37,634 nt of DNA from contig CANKBG010000024.1 of the NCBI GenBank assembly GCA_947479935.1, positions 1 to 37,634 of the forward strand. Reading direction: 5' to 3'. Source of the stretch: Comamonadaceae bacterium. Lineage in GTDB: Bacteria; Pseudomonadota; Gammaproteobacteria; Burkholderiales; Burkholderiaceae_C. Below the pieces are notes generated by a model. The model was given only the letters and a program-made list of their open reading frames with translations. It was not told the origin of the DNA and searched no databases. Both the position numbers and the translations under genes were made by a program. How positions within the stretch are numbered: position 1 is the first letter of the stretch; each line of letters starts with the position of its first letter. Shown here one piece after another: positions 17,312 to 26,991 of the stretch.

Positions 17312-18268
17312 TCAGTCGACGCGAACATCGGCGGACTTGGCCACAGCTGCCCAGCGTGCAACATCAGAAGCAACCAAAGTCGTGAACTCCCCACGCGTCA
17401 TCTTGTTTGGCTCAGCGCCTAAATCACGAAGTCGATTAGCCAGATCGGGTGTGTTGAGGGCTGTAATGAGTGCGGTATTTAAACGGTCTGCTACTGGGGC
17501 GGGCAAGCCAGAAGGTCCGGAAATGCCAAACCAGTTGCTGGCCACCAGCGGCGCTAGGCCTAACTCTGTGACGGTCGGGACATCAGGCCAGCGCGCTGCG
17601 CGTTTGTCGGCCGTAATTGCGACCAATCGAAGCAGCGGGTTGCGACCTACATCCGGTACGGCAGCAATCAGTCCGTCAATTTGTCCACTGAGTAAATCTA
17701 CTGTAGCTGGCGCAGAGCCTTTGTACGGAATATGAGTGATGTCTACTTTAGCTGCCCTGTTAAGGATCACGAGCTTGACGTGAGATGAAGTGCCGTTGCC
17801 ATTGGAGCCGAATCGTGAAGCGCCAGGCGCAGTCCGTGCCTTGGCAAGAAGAGCCTCCATCGACGAGTAGGGGCCGCTGGCTGGAACGGCGATACCACTG
17901 GGTACCCCAGCAATCAGACCGATGTGTGTAAAGTCCTTGATTGGATCGTAAGGCATCTTCGCATACACCGCCGCGCCAATGGCGTGTGATGCTACGTTTG
18001 AAAGTATCAGGGTGTAGCCGTCGGCAGCCGCCTTGGCAACGGTGTCGCTGCCGATGAGGCCGCCAGCGCCAGCACGGTTTTCTATGATGACTGGCTGGCC
18101 TAAGGAAGCCTCCATCTCTTTTGCGGCAAGACGACCAAGAAGATCTCCTGTTCCGCCAGCCGGAAATGGAACGATTAGTTTGATGGGGCGTGATGGCCAA
18201 GTCTGCGCGTGCAGTGCCGCATGAGCAAAGATAAGAAATGCGAGTACTGCTAAGCGATATAAAGGCAT
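17312..18268 (-). CDS. Bug/TctC-family periplasmic solute-binding protein
   Basis: A 318-residue Bug protein with signal peptide (cleavage near LHAQ), WPSRPIKLIVPFPAGGTGD, IENRAGAGGLIGSDTVA, FGSNGNGTSSHVK and IPYKGSAPATVDL. It is clearly paralogous to its downstream neighbour but diverged, so the two probably bind different ligands. It is preceded by a 71-base AT-rich gap (18269-18339) holding an ACAATT...AATTGT inverted pair, a plausible promoter or operator region. The aldehyde dehydrogenase gene ends just upstream on the same strand. Confidence 0.93.
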   Translation of the reverse strand: MPLYRLAVLAFLIFAHAALHAQTWPSRPIKLIVPFPAGGTGDLLGRLAAKEMEASLGQPVIIENRAGAGGLIGSDTVAKAAADGYTLILSNVASHAIGAAVYAKMPYDPIKDFTHIGLIAGVPSGIAVPASGPYSSMEALLAKARTAPGASRFGSNGNGTSSHVKLVILNRAAKVDITHIPYKGSAPATVDLLSGQIDGLIAAVPDVGRNPLLRLVAITADKRAARWPDVPTVTELGLAPLVASNWFGISGPSGLPAPVADRLNTALITALNTPDLANRLRDLGAEPNKMTRGEFTTLVASDVARWAAVAKSADVRVD

Positions 18269-18339
18269 TGAAATTTTTATTAGTAAAAAGGTGAGAATTT
18301 ATCGTATCACAATTGCAAACAATTAGATTAATTGTAAAT

Positions 18340-19794
18340 TCAAAATGGATACTGCCGTTTTGTGGTTTGAATGGTGATCCAGCGCAATTCTGTAAATTCG
18401 TTGATGCCAGCCTTGCCGCCAAAGCGGCCGTAGCCACTTCCTTTCACGCCGCCAAAAGGCATTTGCGCTTCGTCGTGCACCGTAGGGCCGTTCACATGGC
18501 AAATGCCAGAGTCAATTTTGCGGGCTACGTTGTAGGCACGGGCAATATCGCGTCCAAACACCGAGGCAGACAAGCCGTACTCGTTGTCGTTGGCGCAGGC
18601 AATGGCTTCTTCTACGCCCTTGACACGCACTATAGCTTTCACGGGCGCAAAGCTTTCCTCGCGGTAAATGCGCATGGCAGGAGTGACATGGTCTAGCAAG
18701 GTAGCAGGCATCAGCGTGTCAGTTGATTTGCCACCACACAATAGTTTTGCGCCTTTAGACAGCGCATCATCAATCAGGTCGTTGCAATGTGAAACAGTGC
18801 TCATGCCTATGACACTGCCAAGCACCACAGGCTCGGGTTTGCGAGGATCACCTAGGGGCAGGTTTTTCGCTTTGTTGGCAAAGCGTTTCACAAATTCATC
18901 GGCAATTTTTTCGTCCACCACAATGCGTTCAGTGCTCATGCAAATTTGACCACTGTTTGCAAAGCTGCCAAAGGTTGCAGCGTTGACCGCATCGTCAATG
19001 TCGGCGTCGTCCAAGATCACCATGGGTGCTTTGCCGCCCAATTCTAAAATTGCTGATTTCAAATATTTAGCGCAAGTGATTGCGATGAGTTTGCCCACTT
19101 TGGTCGAGCCCGTAAAGTTGACACGCCTCACAGCAGGGTGGGCTACCATGGCTTCAACAACCGTTGCAGCATCGGCCGGTGCGTTGGTAATGTAGTTCAC
19201 CACACCGGGGGGAAATCCAGCTTCTTGAAATGCTTCAACAATCAGTTGATGTGTTTTAGGACAGTTTTCTGAGCCTTTCAAAATAACTGTGTTGCCACAA
19301 GCCAAAGGCGTGGCGATGGCCCGAACTCCCAAAATAACAGGTGCATTCCAAGGTGCTATACCCAAAATAACACCTGCAGGTTGTCGGATGCCCATGGCCA
19401 AACTGCCAGGCACATCGGAGGGTATAACCTCGCCAGTGACTTGCGTTGTCAGCGAAGCTGCTTCGCGAATCATGCCGGCCGCCAAAAACACATTAAAGCC
19501 AGCCCACATGCCAGTGGCACCTGTTTCTTCGGGCACCGCTTTAATGAATTCGGGCGTTTTGGCTTCAAGTTTATCTGCTGCTTTAAGCAGTAACGCGCGC
19601 CTTTCATTGGGGCCTACATCGCACCAAGTTTTGAAAGCCTCGGCAGCAGCCTCGACCGCCAAAATAGCGTCAGCGGGGGAGGCCGCTGGAGCGCGCGTGG
19701 CCACGGTGCCATCGAGTGGATTTCGACGCTCAAAGGTGGCGTTGTTTTCGGCGCTCACTTTGAGGCCGTTGATAAACATGGTCATATCAGACAT
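18340..19794 (-). CDS. Aldehyde dehydrogenase (vanillin/salicylaldehyde dehydrogenase-like)
   Basis: NAD(P)-dependent aldehyde dehydrogenase of 484 residues. Motifs: APWNAPVILG, NFTGSTKVGK, the general-base Glu in LELGGKAP (about residue 250), the nucleophile Cys285 in SGQICMST, EESFAPV, and the C-terminal CHVNGPTVHDEAQMPFGG. This last wording is characteristic of aromatic-aldehyde dehydrogenases such as vanillin or salicylaldehyde dehydrogenase. The start has GGAG upstream. It lies 27 bases downstream of the livF-like gene on the same strand, so it is probably in the ABC transporter operon; that suggests the imported ligand is an aromatic acid or aldehyde precursor. Confidence 0.88.
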   Translation of the reverse strand: MSDMTMFINGLKVSAENNATFERRNPLDGTVATRAPAASPADAILAVEAAAEAFKTWCDVGPNERRALLLKAADKLEAKTPEFIKAVPEETGATGMWAGFNVFLAAGMIREAASLTTQVTGEVIPSDVPGSLAMGIRQPAGVILGIAPWNAPVILGVRAIATPLACGNTVILKGSENCPKTHQLIVEAFQEAGFPPGVVNYITNAPADAATVVEAMVAHPAVRRVNFTGSTKVGKLIAITCAKYLKSAILELGGKAPMVILDDADIDDAVNAATFGSFANSGQICMSTERIVVDEKIADEFVKRFANKAKNLPLGDPRKPEPVVLGSVIGMSTVSHCNDLIDDALSKGAKLLCGGKSTDTLMPATLLDHVTPAMRIYREESFAPVKAIVRVKGVEEAIACANDNEYGLSASVFGRDIARAYNVARKIDSGICHVNGPTVHDEAQMPFGGVKGSGYGRFGGKAGINEFTELRWITIQTTKRQYPF

Positions 19795-19821
19795 AGCGTG
19801 TCTCCTGGGTATCTTTAAAAA

Positions 19822-20622
19822 TTAAGTGGACCGCACAGATTTCTCAAGCGCTTGCGAGGCGGTGCGTGTGTCGCTGGCGGCTGCGCCCAAATAGGCTTCT
19901 TGAATGACGCTAGAACGAGCCAACAACTTGGATGAGCCATGCGCAACCAATACGCCCCGCTCAATGACATAACCGCGGTCAGCCACTGCCAAGGCTTTGC
20001 GCACATTTTGCTCCACCATCAAAACGGTGGTGCCTTGGTCTGCAATGCGTCGGGTCATGGCCAGCAATTCATCCACCATGCGAGGCGCCAAGCCTAGCGA
20101 GGGTTCGTCAAGCATCAGCAAGCGGGGAGCAGACATCATGGCGCGTGCAATGGCCACCATTTGTTGTTCGCCGCCGCTCATGGTGCCGGCCAATTGGGTA
20201 GCGCGTTCACGCAACTTTGGGAAATCTTGTAAAACCATTTCCAATCGCCCTTGCCGTGTGTTGGGTTTTTGCAGCCAACCACCCAGCTCTAAGTTTTCAA
20301 GCACGGTCATTTGTGGAAACAACTGGCGGCCTTCAGGCACCAAAGCCATGCCTGCTTTGACAATTTCGTGAGCTTTTTCGGGAAGGTCTTCGCCGTCTAA
20401 CAGCACCTCGCCGCGCATTGGAATTTGTCCAGACAAGGCACGCAGCAAGGTGGTCTTGCCTGCACCATTGGGCCCCAAAATGACAGTCAGTCCAGGCAAC
20501 ACATCAAAGTTGAGTTGACGAATCACTTCAAACGGGCCGTAGCCTGCAGACAATCCACGCACACGCAATTGCGCCTTGCCTGATCCACCCAGAACAAAAG
20601 CTTGAGGGCGATACCACATCAT
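19822..20622 (-). CDS. Branched-chain amino acid/aromatic ABC transporter ATPase, LivF type
   Basis: A 266-residue ABC ATPase with Walker A LGPNGAGKTT, Q-loop region VPEGRQLFPQMTVLENLELG, signature MSGGEQQM, Walker B LLMLDEPSLGLAP and switch His region VLMVEQNV. The VPEGRxxFP and short-loop pattern identify LivF rather than LivG. The N-terminus has about 20 extra residues before the usual LRVRGLSAGYGP. Its ATG overlaps the livG-like stop (ATGA). Confidence 0.92.
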   Translation of the reverse strand: MMWYRPQAFVLGGSGKAQLRVRGLSAGYGPFEVIRQLNFDVLPGLTVILGPNGAGKTTLLRALSGQIPMRGEVLLDGEDLPEKAHEIVKAGMALVPEGRQLFPQMTVLENLELGGWLQKPNTRQGRLEMVLQDFPKLRERATQLAGTMSGGEQQMVAIARAMMSAPRLLMLDEPSLGLAPRMVDELLAMTRRIADQGTTVLMVEQNVRKALAVADRGYVIERGVLVAHGSSKLLARSSVIQEAYLGAAASDTRTASQALEKSVRST

Positions 20623-21413
20623 GTGAGGCCCTCCGAGTCGTTCACCATTTCATCACCCAAATAGGCTTCAATGACTTCTTTGTTGCGCACCACTTCCGAT
20701 GGTTTGCCGTCGGCAATCATCTTGCCTTGGTTCAGCACAATCACACGCTCAACGTGCTTCAGTAAAACTTTGACAGCATGCTCAATCCAAATGACAGAGA
20801 GGTCTAGCTCATCGCGCAAGCGCCTGATAAGTCGTGCCATTTCTTCGACTTCAATTTCAGTCAGGCCCGCAGCCACTTCGTCTAGCAACAAAATGCGAGG
20901 GCGCGTAGACAAGGCCATGCCAATTTCTAACACGCGTTGCTGCGAAGGTGTAATGGCGCCTGCGGGCAGGTCTGCTAACGCAGACAAACCAATGACCGAC
21001 AAAATGCTGGCGGTATCACGAAGGGCCCAAGGCACGCCTTTTTCTTCGCCCCAAAACACATACTTTCGCGGCCTGCGTCCGGCAAACATCAAACCAAAGC
21101 GAATGTTTTCGCTCACGGGCAAGTCGCTGAACACCCGCGGTGTCTGAAATGTTCGGGCCAGGCCGCGCTTGGCAAACTGGTGGGGTAAAGCGCCTGTGAG
21201 TGATCGGCCATCCACTCTGAGTTGGCCCGAAGTGAGCGGCGTGACGCCAGAGATGGCATTGAAGAAAGTGGTTTTGCCAGCGCCGTTGGGGCCCATGATG
21301 CCCACCAGTTCGCCAGCCGCAATATTCATGCTGACAGCGTCCACAGCGGTTAAGCCGCCAAAGCGCACGGTCACATCTTTCGCTTGAAGCAAATAGTTTT
21401 CAGAGGCCGACAA
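20619..21413 (-). CDS. Branched-chain amino acid/aromatic ABC transporter ATPase, LivG type
   Basis: A 264-residue ABC ATPase with Walker A MGPNGAGKTTFFNAISG, the LivG-type insertion (FAKRGLARTFQTPRVF), LTPSQQRVLEIGMAL in place of the canonical LSGG signature (here AITPSQQRV), Walker B ILLLDEVAAGLT and the switch His in IEHAVKVL. No ATG fits; the TTG at 21413 is chosen because AAGGAG lies 7 bases upstream, which puts the start 14 bases inside the livM-like gene and gives a normal length. The ATPase signature TPSQQ is a diverged form of LSGGQ. Confidence 0.9.
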   Translation of the reverse strand: MSASENYLLQAKDVTVRFGGLTAVDAVSMNIAAGELVGIMGPNGAGKTTFFNAISGVTPLTSGQLRVDGRSLTGALPHQFAKRGLARTFQTPRVFSDLPVSENIRFGLMFAGRRPRKYVFWGEEKGVPWALRDTASILSVIGLSALADLPAGAITPSQQRVLEIGMALSTRPRILLLDEVAAGLTEIEVEEMARLIRRLRDELDLSVIWIEHAVKVLLKHVERVIVLNQGKMIADGKPSEVVRNKEVIEAYLGDEMVNDSEGLT

Positions 21414-22422
21414 TTCGTCTCTCCTTGGCGCGTTGCTTGTCGCGTGCTTTGTCGCCACTCCATTCGTAGCGTGTGTCCTTGTACCACTGACGCATGTCTT
21501 GGTACCAGTCTTTGAAGGTTTGCCAACGCATTGAGGCCAAGCCGCCTGGCAAATACAACACACTCAAAATGAGCAAGAGACCCAGCGTCATCATGTAAAT
21601 TTGAGGCGCTTGCAAGCGCAGGGTTTCTGCCAAGATGCTGAACACAATGGCTGCAATGAGGGGGCCCCACAAAGTCATGGCGCCGCCAATCAACGCAATC
21701 AAAACAGTTTGAAAACCAATAAAGGGATTGAATGCGGTGTGCGGGTCAATGTAAGTCCACCTCACCGCCATGGCCGCGCCTACGCCCCCCGCCACGGCCG
21801 CCGTCAACGCAAAGCCTGCTACCTTGACCCAGCGCGTGTTCACGCCCAAGGTTTGAGCGCGTTGCTCATCGCCGCCAATGCCTAGCAAGGCGAGGCCAAA
21901 ACGTGTGCGACGCAGACCAATAGAAAGAGCCACAGTGATTACAGCCAGTAGCAACACAGTGTGATAGATGGTGCTCATCTCTGGCACGGTGGTGAGCACG
22001 CGGCCCACCGTACCGTGCACAGATTTTTCGTAATAGCTGATGGCGTGTCGAATGAGTTCGGCCATGCCAAAGGTGAGCACCGCAAAGTAGGTGCCGCGCA
22101 AATGCAAAACTGCCAGTCCCATGACGACTGCTACGGCTGCTGCAATGCCTGCGCCCAAAGCAATGGCACTGGCCCATGGCATGGTGTCTAAATTCATGGC
22201 GGTGGTATATGCACCCAAGCCAAAAAATGCTGATGTGGCCAAAGACAAATAGCGTGAGCTACCGCAAAAAAAGCCCCAGCTGGTCGACAAGGCCACATAC
22301 ATTAAGCACGTCAGTGCCATAGAGACTACAAACTCATTGCCATAACTGGGCAATGCAAGGGCCCACCCTGTCAGGCCAAAGAGCACAAGTACATCTCGCC
22401 ACAGACCTGCGTTGGTATTCAT
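21400..22422 (-). CDS. Branched-chain amino acid/aromatic ABC transporter permease, LivM type
   Basis: A 340-residue membrane permease with about ten hydrophobic segments, the LivM motifs SWGFFCGSSRYLSLATSAFFG, LRGTYFAVLTFGMAELIRH and IGGAMTLWGPLIAA, and a charged C-terminal tail. It overlaps the livH-like gene by 4 bases and the livG-like gene by 14. Confidence 0.92.
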   Translation of the reverse strand: MNTNAGLWRDVLVLFGLTGWALALPSYGNEFVVSMALTCLMYVALSTSWGFFCGSSRYLSLATSAFFGLGAYTTAMNLDTMPWASAIALGAGIAAAVAVVMGLAVLHLRGTYFAVLTFGMAELIRHAISYYEKSVHGTVGRVLTTVPEMSTIYHTVLLLAVITVALSIGLRRTRFGLALLGIGGDEQRAQTLGVNTRWVKVAGFALTAAVAGGVGAAMAVRWTYIDPHTAFNPFIGFQTVLIALIGGAMTLWGPLIAAIVFSILAETLRLQAPQIYMMTLGLLLILSVLYLPGGLASMRWQTFKDWYQDMRQWYKDTRYEWSGDKARDKQRAKERRIVGL

Positions 22423-23294
22423 TTTGTAAACAAGCCTTTAGGACGTAACAACAATACACCGATGAACACCACGTAAGACAGCAGCGCTTTGAGTGAAGGG
22501 TTGGTAAAGTGCATGCCAAATGCTTCGATCACACCCAACAACAAGCCGCCTGCCAGCGCGCCACCCATGCTGCCAAAGCCGCCAAGCGTGATGACAATCA
22601 AAGCCGTGACGGTGTAGGGCTCGCCCATCGATGGAGAGATGGTGTAGGCCATGGACAACAAGCAACCCGCCAAACCAGAAAGCCCTAGGCCAATGCCAAA
22701 CATGAGCGGGTGCAGGGTGCGTGTATTGATGCCCACCAATTGAGCGCCCACTTGAGACTGCATGAGAGCGCGCACACCTTTGCCCAGCAAAGTCTTTCTT
22801 AGCAACATCATGAGGCCCAGGCTGAAAACCAAGGCCATGGCAAAAACCACCAATTTGTTGCCAGCAAATTGTGCTTGACCCATGATCACGGGTTCTGCCA
22901 TGTAGTCGTAGCCTCTTAGTTCGCCGCCCCAAATGGCTGATACCAAGTTTTGAATGAGGAACATCAAACCAAAGGACACCATCAGCCCTCTGGCTTCAAA
23001 GATATCGATGTTGGGAGATGTGGCTGTTAAGCGCCTAAAGCACAGCCAATGGATGTGCAAGCCCATGCCCATGAGCACCACAAATGAAACGGGGATCATT
23101 AAGAATGGCGAAATGCCGAAGCTGGTTTGCACCATCCAAGTGAGGTAGGCGCCTAGCATCAGAAATTCGCCGTGCGCAATGTTAAGGATGCGCATCAGGC
23201 CGTACTGCAAATTCAGCCCTAGCGCTACCAAAGCATAAATACCGCCTGTAATGAGCCCGCTGAAAATCAGCTCAATCCAAGCGGTGGCAGACAC
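22419..23294 (-). CDS. Branched-chain amino acid/aromatic ABC transporter permease, LivH type
   Basis: A 291-residue inner-membrane permease with multiple hydrophobic helices. The LivH landmarks are GGIYALVALGLNLQYGLMRI, NIAHGEFLMLGAY near the N-terminus and ITLGGFGSMGGALAGGLLLG near the C-terminus. It starts 3 bases after the stop of the binding-protein gene and overlaps the livM-like gene by 4 bases. Confidence 0.93.
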   Translation of the reverse strand: MSATAWIELIFSGLITGGIYALVALGLNLQYGLMRILNIAHGEFLMLGAYLTWMVQTSFGISPFLMIPVSFVVLMGMGLHIHWLCFRRLTATSPNIDIFEARGLMVSFGLMFLIQNLVSAIWGGELRGYDYMAEPVIMGQAQFAGNKLVVFAMALVFSLGLMMLLRKTLLGKGVRALMQSQVGAQLVGINTRTLHPLMFGIGLGLSGLAGCLLSMAYTISPSMGEPYTVTALIVITLGGFGSMGGALAGGLLLGVIEAFGMHFTNPSLKALLSYVVFIGVLLLRPKGLFTK

Positions 23295-23297
23295 GCG

Positions 23298-24488
23298 TCA
23301 TTTCCAAACAGGTTTGTTGGGATTGATTTTGGCAGTGGCCAACTTGGTGGGCCAGACAACTTCAAATTCACCGTTTTGCCATTGGCTTACGGTGCCGGGT
23401 GTTGCGATGTTTTCGCTGCCAGAGAACTTCACATCGCCAATGATGGTTTTATGGGAAGTGTTGGCAATGAAGTCGCGCAGAGCTTTTCGGTCCAAGCCGA
23501 CTTGCTTTACGCCAGCCGTCAAAATTTCAAGGCCAGCCCATGTGTGGCCGCTGGCCCAACGATCGGGTTCTTTGCCGTTGAATTTTTTGGTGTGGGCGTC
23601 AAAGTAGGCCTTGGCGCCTGCGCTGGTTTTGGCGTTCCACGAACCCATGCCCATCACGCCTTCTGCGCCTGCGGGTGTCATGACATTGCGGTACAACTGG
23701 AAGGCTGTGCCCACTGAGGCATAGAAAAACTTGGGGTTGAAGCCAACTTCTTTAGCCTGCTTACTGGCCAAAATAGTGTCTGGTGGGTAAGTGAAGCCTA
23801 CAAAGGCGTCTGGGTTTTTGTCTTTGATAGAACGCAAGACAGGTGACAAATCTTTCACGCCGCTTGGGTAGCTTTTCTCTTCGATCAGCTGAATGCCACT
23901 GCCTTGCAAAGCAACTTTCAATGCAGCGTAGTTTTCAAGACCAAACAAATCGTCTACATAAATAACAGCCAAGGTTTTTACGCCATTGGCCTTGAACATG
24001 TCGACCAAGGCGTTGGTCATGGGTTGGGGTTGTTGCAGCAGCAAGAAGAAGTAGGGCAACTTCATTTCAATCAATTTTTTACTCAAAGCCGTGGGCGCTA
24101 AAAACGGATAGCCAAAGCGATTGGCTAAAGGGGCCACCGCAAAGTTGGCGTTGCTGCCCCAAGGCGCTAAAACCAAATCAAGCTTGTCGGAGCCCATCAT
24201 TTTTTCGTAGGTGCGCACGCAGGTTTCAACATCGCTGCGATCGTCGGAGCTGATGAGCTCGATGGGGCGTTTGACACCCTTTACATCTAGTCCGCCCGCG
24301 GCATTGATCTCATCTGCCCACAACAAGTAATTGGGTTCTTGGCTCACTTGTGCGCCACCGGTCCATGGACCAGTGCGGGCCATGGAATAACCAATTCGCA
24401 CGGGTTTGGTTTGTGCGTGCAGTGCGGGAGCAAGACTGGCAGCGCCAAGGGCGGCAGCGCCTTGAAGCAGTTGTCGGCGTGAGGTCAT
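23298..24488 (-). CDS. ABC transporter substrate-binding protein, LivK-like (type I fold), Tat signal
   Basis: A 396-residue periplasmic binding protein that heads the five-gene transporter operon. It begins with a Tat-like signal (MTSRRQLLQGAAALGAAS), cleaved near LHAQ, then KPVRIGYSMARTGPWTGGAQ and IELISSDDRSDVETC, the usual type I fold landmarks. Relatives of this length in Burkholderiales bind aromatic acids and amides as well as branched-chain amino acids. GGAG precedes the ATG. The 110-base gap upstream (24489-24598) should hold the operon promoter, but I see no convincing boxes. Confidence 0.9.
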   Translation of the reverse strand: MTSRRQLLQGAAALGAASLAPALHAQTKPVRIGYSMARTGPWTGGAQVSQEPNYLLWADEINAAGGLDVKGVKRPIELISSDDRSDVETCVRTYEKMMGSDKLDLVLAPWGSNANFAVAPLANRFGYPFLAPTALSKKLIEMKLPYFFLLLQQPQPMTNALVDMFKANGVKTLAVIYVDDLFGLENYAALKVALQGSGIQLIEEKSYPSGVKDLSPVLRSIKDKNPDAFVGFTYPPDTILASKQAKEVGFNPKFFYASVGTAFQLYRNVMTPAGAEGVMGMGSWNAKTSAGAKAYFDAHTKKFNGKEPDRWASGHTWAGLEILTAGVKQVGLDRKALRDFIANTSHKTIIGDVKFSGSENIATPGTVSQWQNGEFEVVWPTKLATAKINPNKPVWK

Positions 24489-24598
24489 GAGGGTCTCCTG
24501 TTTGAATTTTCAGACCTACATGCTACCAAGGTCGCGAAACCTTTGCCAAACTTCGGTTGAATGATGAATGTGATTAGAAAGTTTTCAATTTGGTTTCA

Positions 24599-26989
24599 CT
24601 AGTTAACGATGGACAAGGTGCGTTCAAAAATATCTTTGGCGTTTTCATACATCGCTTCGGTGGCCAATTTGAGTTGGCTTCTTAGTAAGCGCTGGGCATG
24701 TTTGTCTAAAAGCTTCTCTTGCCCGCTTTCTCCTAGCAACCATTCAAATAACAGGGCCCAACTGATGGCGCTGTCTTTGGTGTGTTGCGTCAGGTCAATG
24801 ATCACCTGGGTGTATTCAGAGGGCAGCCATAGCTTCAGGGTTTGCTGCAAAGCTTGGCGGAAAGTTGTGTTGTGAAGGGCTACTGAGTTGAAGGTGGTGA
24901 TCCAATCTTGCAGATTTGCTTTGGGTGCTGGGGTCATTAGGGCTGGAATATTCAAATCGGGCCCATCCGCTTGCTTGCGCAAGAACGCTGGAATTTCAAT
25001 ATCGTCCATGCCGGCAGATGCCATGCCGTCCACTTTGGCTGCGACTTGTGTGCGATTGGTGCGCCACACGCTAGGAGTGTTGAGGCGTCCGTAGTCGCCA
25101 CCTAGCCTGCGTGATTCTTGGATATCGGAGGCATCAAATTCGTCCATTGATGCACCCATTCTGCATGCCAGATAAATGGTGCCAGAATTGTCAACAGTGC
25201 CATGACCACTCCACCCTGCAGCCTGCATTTGCGCCATTTGTTGCAGCTTGGGCAGGCCTTCTGCTTTGCTGTCTTCAGCGCGTTCGTGCAGTAAGAAAAG
25301 GTTGGTGTGCTGCGTGACCAATTGGTATTTCATGGCCATGGACTTGGCCAGTTTGGCGTCAATTTTATCTTCAGACAATTCTGCAATTTGAGCCGCCGCA
25401 CACAACCTGGCCACAATGCCTTCGGTGTCCCATGTCATGTGAGCGGGTTTGGCGCTGGAGACTTCTTGTTCCTCGTTGTTTGAAAAAGTTTTGCAAACTA
25501 ACATCGGTGGTTTTTCTGTCTTGGCAGGCAGTCGGGCATACAAGTGAATCGTTTCGCCGTCAATCAATTGAGGGGGCAGGGTGCTGGCCCATTCATGTTC
25601 TTTGTGTTTCTCATCTGTGGCGTTCCATTGAATGGCAAACCGCACTTCTTGCGCTGTGCGCATTCGCTCCAGCATGCGATCGATGGCATCACGCATATCT
25701 TCGTTGGGCGTGACAAATTCACAAGCACCCCCAGTGTCTTTGGCCAATTCTTTGAGCAAGCTTTCGGCAGGTGCACTGCCCACGCCAATGGTGTAAATGC
25801 GGTGCCCGCTGGTGCGTGCCAAGGCAATGATATTTTCTATGTTCCACACCTCGCCATCGGTAATTATGAGAACGTCTGTGGGCTGCCCGTCTTCTTTGGA
25901 GTTTCGTGGATTGACGCGGGTGCCCATTTTGAACACGTCGCCCATGGCGTCGCCCAATTCGGTGCCGCCTAAGTCGGCTTCTGTTTTGGGCAGTTTGTAA
26001 AGCAGGCCTTGGATGCGTTCGTTGTCGGCCATCACCATGCGCGGTGTTTCTCTTTGCACGCTGCTGCCAAATCGAGTGTAGGCAAAACAGTCTTTGGCAT
26101 TAAGCGATTTGAACAGGTGCTTGAGTGCCAAGCGGCCTTGCACCATGCTGTCGCCGGCCATAGAGCCCGAGCAGTCTAAGAGTATTTTTAAACGCAATGC
26201 GTTTGGTTTTGATGGGGGCAGTTTGGGACAGAAGCTGGTAATGATGGCCGTGGTTTGGCTGCCTGGTTCATCGGGTCCTGCAATGCAAAACGATTCGCCT
26301 TCTACGTCTTGAATGAGGAGAACAAAGTCGCGGTCTAGGAAGGCTTGTTTGTTTAATTGAATGTTGACGCCGTCAAAATTTTTGGTGGTTTTGATGGGGT
26401 GTGTGGGGCTGCTGATAATGCCTTGGGTGGCGGGGCCTTTGATGTCCACGGTTATGAAAAAATCGTATTCAACTAGGCCGCTTGAGGCTGTGGTTTGGTG
26501 AGCTTGCAGGCCGCCTTGCTTGTGTGGGTCGCCATAGCGTGGGGCAATGGTGGTGGGCACGCTTAATCTGATTTGTTGGTGTTGAAAGTTGAGCATTTGG
26601 GCGTATTCAATTTCAATCACGGCTGTTTCGCCAGGCATAAGATTGCCTAGGTTGGCGGTGTAAAGGCCGCGCCCTGATCGCTCCACCATGATGGGTGTGT
26701 CGCCTTTGTCGATGGCTTTTTCGTATTTTTTAACGGCTTGTTTTTTTTCAATCACGGTGCCGTTAAGACGCTTACCGTTCAGTTCTACGGCCAGGTTGAG
26801 GAGGGTGGCGCCCCAGGCTAGGGGAAAGGTATAGACGGTTTCTAAGGTGTCGTTTGTTTCGTTGGTATAGGTTTGTCTGGTTTTCATGCGCAAAAGCAGG
26901 CCGTCCAATTTGCCGTGCACATGGACTGATTTCATGGCCACATTTTTGCCATCACAAGTGAGGGTGCAGTTGAGTTCTTCTTCGTACAT
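24599..26989 (-). CDS. VIT and von Willebrand factor A domain protein
   Basis: A 796-residue protein: N-terminal VIT domain (about residues 1-130, with YTNETNDTLETVYTFPL and NLMPGETAVIEIEYAQ), then a VWA domain with the MIDAS metal motif LLDCSGSMAG near residue 270 and TDGEVWN further on, and a C-terminal helical region. No signal peptide is seen, so it is probably cytoplasmic. Such VIT-VWA proteins are widespread but of poorly defined function, probably protein-protein scaffolds. The upstream MerR-like remnant ends 2 bases before its ATG, suggesting the two formed one operon before the truncation. Confidence 0.85.
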   Translation of the reverse strand: MYEEELNCTLTCDGKNVAMKSVHVHGKLDGLLLRMKTRQTYTNETNDTLETVYTFPLAWGATLLNLAVELNGKRLNGTVIEKKQAVKKYEKAIDKGDTPIMVERSGRGLYTANLGNLMPGETAVIEIEYAQMLNFQHQQIRLSVPTTIAPRYGDPHKQGGLQAHQTTASSGLVEYDFFITVDIKGPATQGIISSPTHPIKTTKNFDGVNIQLNKQAFLDRDFVLLIQDVEGESFCIAGPDEPGSQTTAIITSFCPKLPPSKPNALRLKILLDCSGSMAGDSMVQGRLALKHLFKSLNAKDCFAYTRFGSSVQRETPRMVMADNERIQGLLYKLPKTEADLGGTELGDAMGDVFKMGTRVNPRNSKEDGQPTDVLIITDGEVWNIENIIALARTSGHRIYTIGVGSAPAESLLKELAKDTGGACEFVTPNEDMRDAIDRMLERMRTAQEVRFAIQWNATDEKHKEHEWASTLPPQLIDGETIHLYARLPAKTEKPPMLVCKTFSNNEEQEVSSAKPAHMTWDTEGIVARLCAAAQIAELSEDKIDAKLAKSMAMKYQLVTQHTNLFLLHERAEDSKAEGLPKLQQMAQMQAAGWSGHGTVDNSGTIYLACRMGASMDEFDASDIQESRRLGGDYGRLNTPSVWRTNRTQVAAKVDGMASAGMDDIEIPAFLRKQADGPDLNIPALMTPAPKANLQDWITTFNSVALHNTTFRQALQQTLKLWLPSEYTQVIIDLTQHTKDSAISWALLFEWLLGESGQEKLLDKHAQRLLRSQLKLATEAMYENAKDIFERTLSIVN

Positions 26990-26991
26990 GC

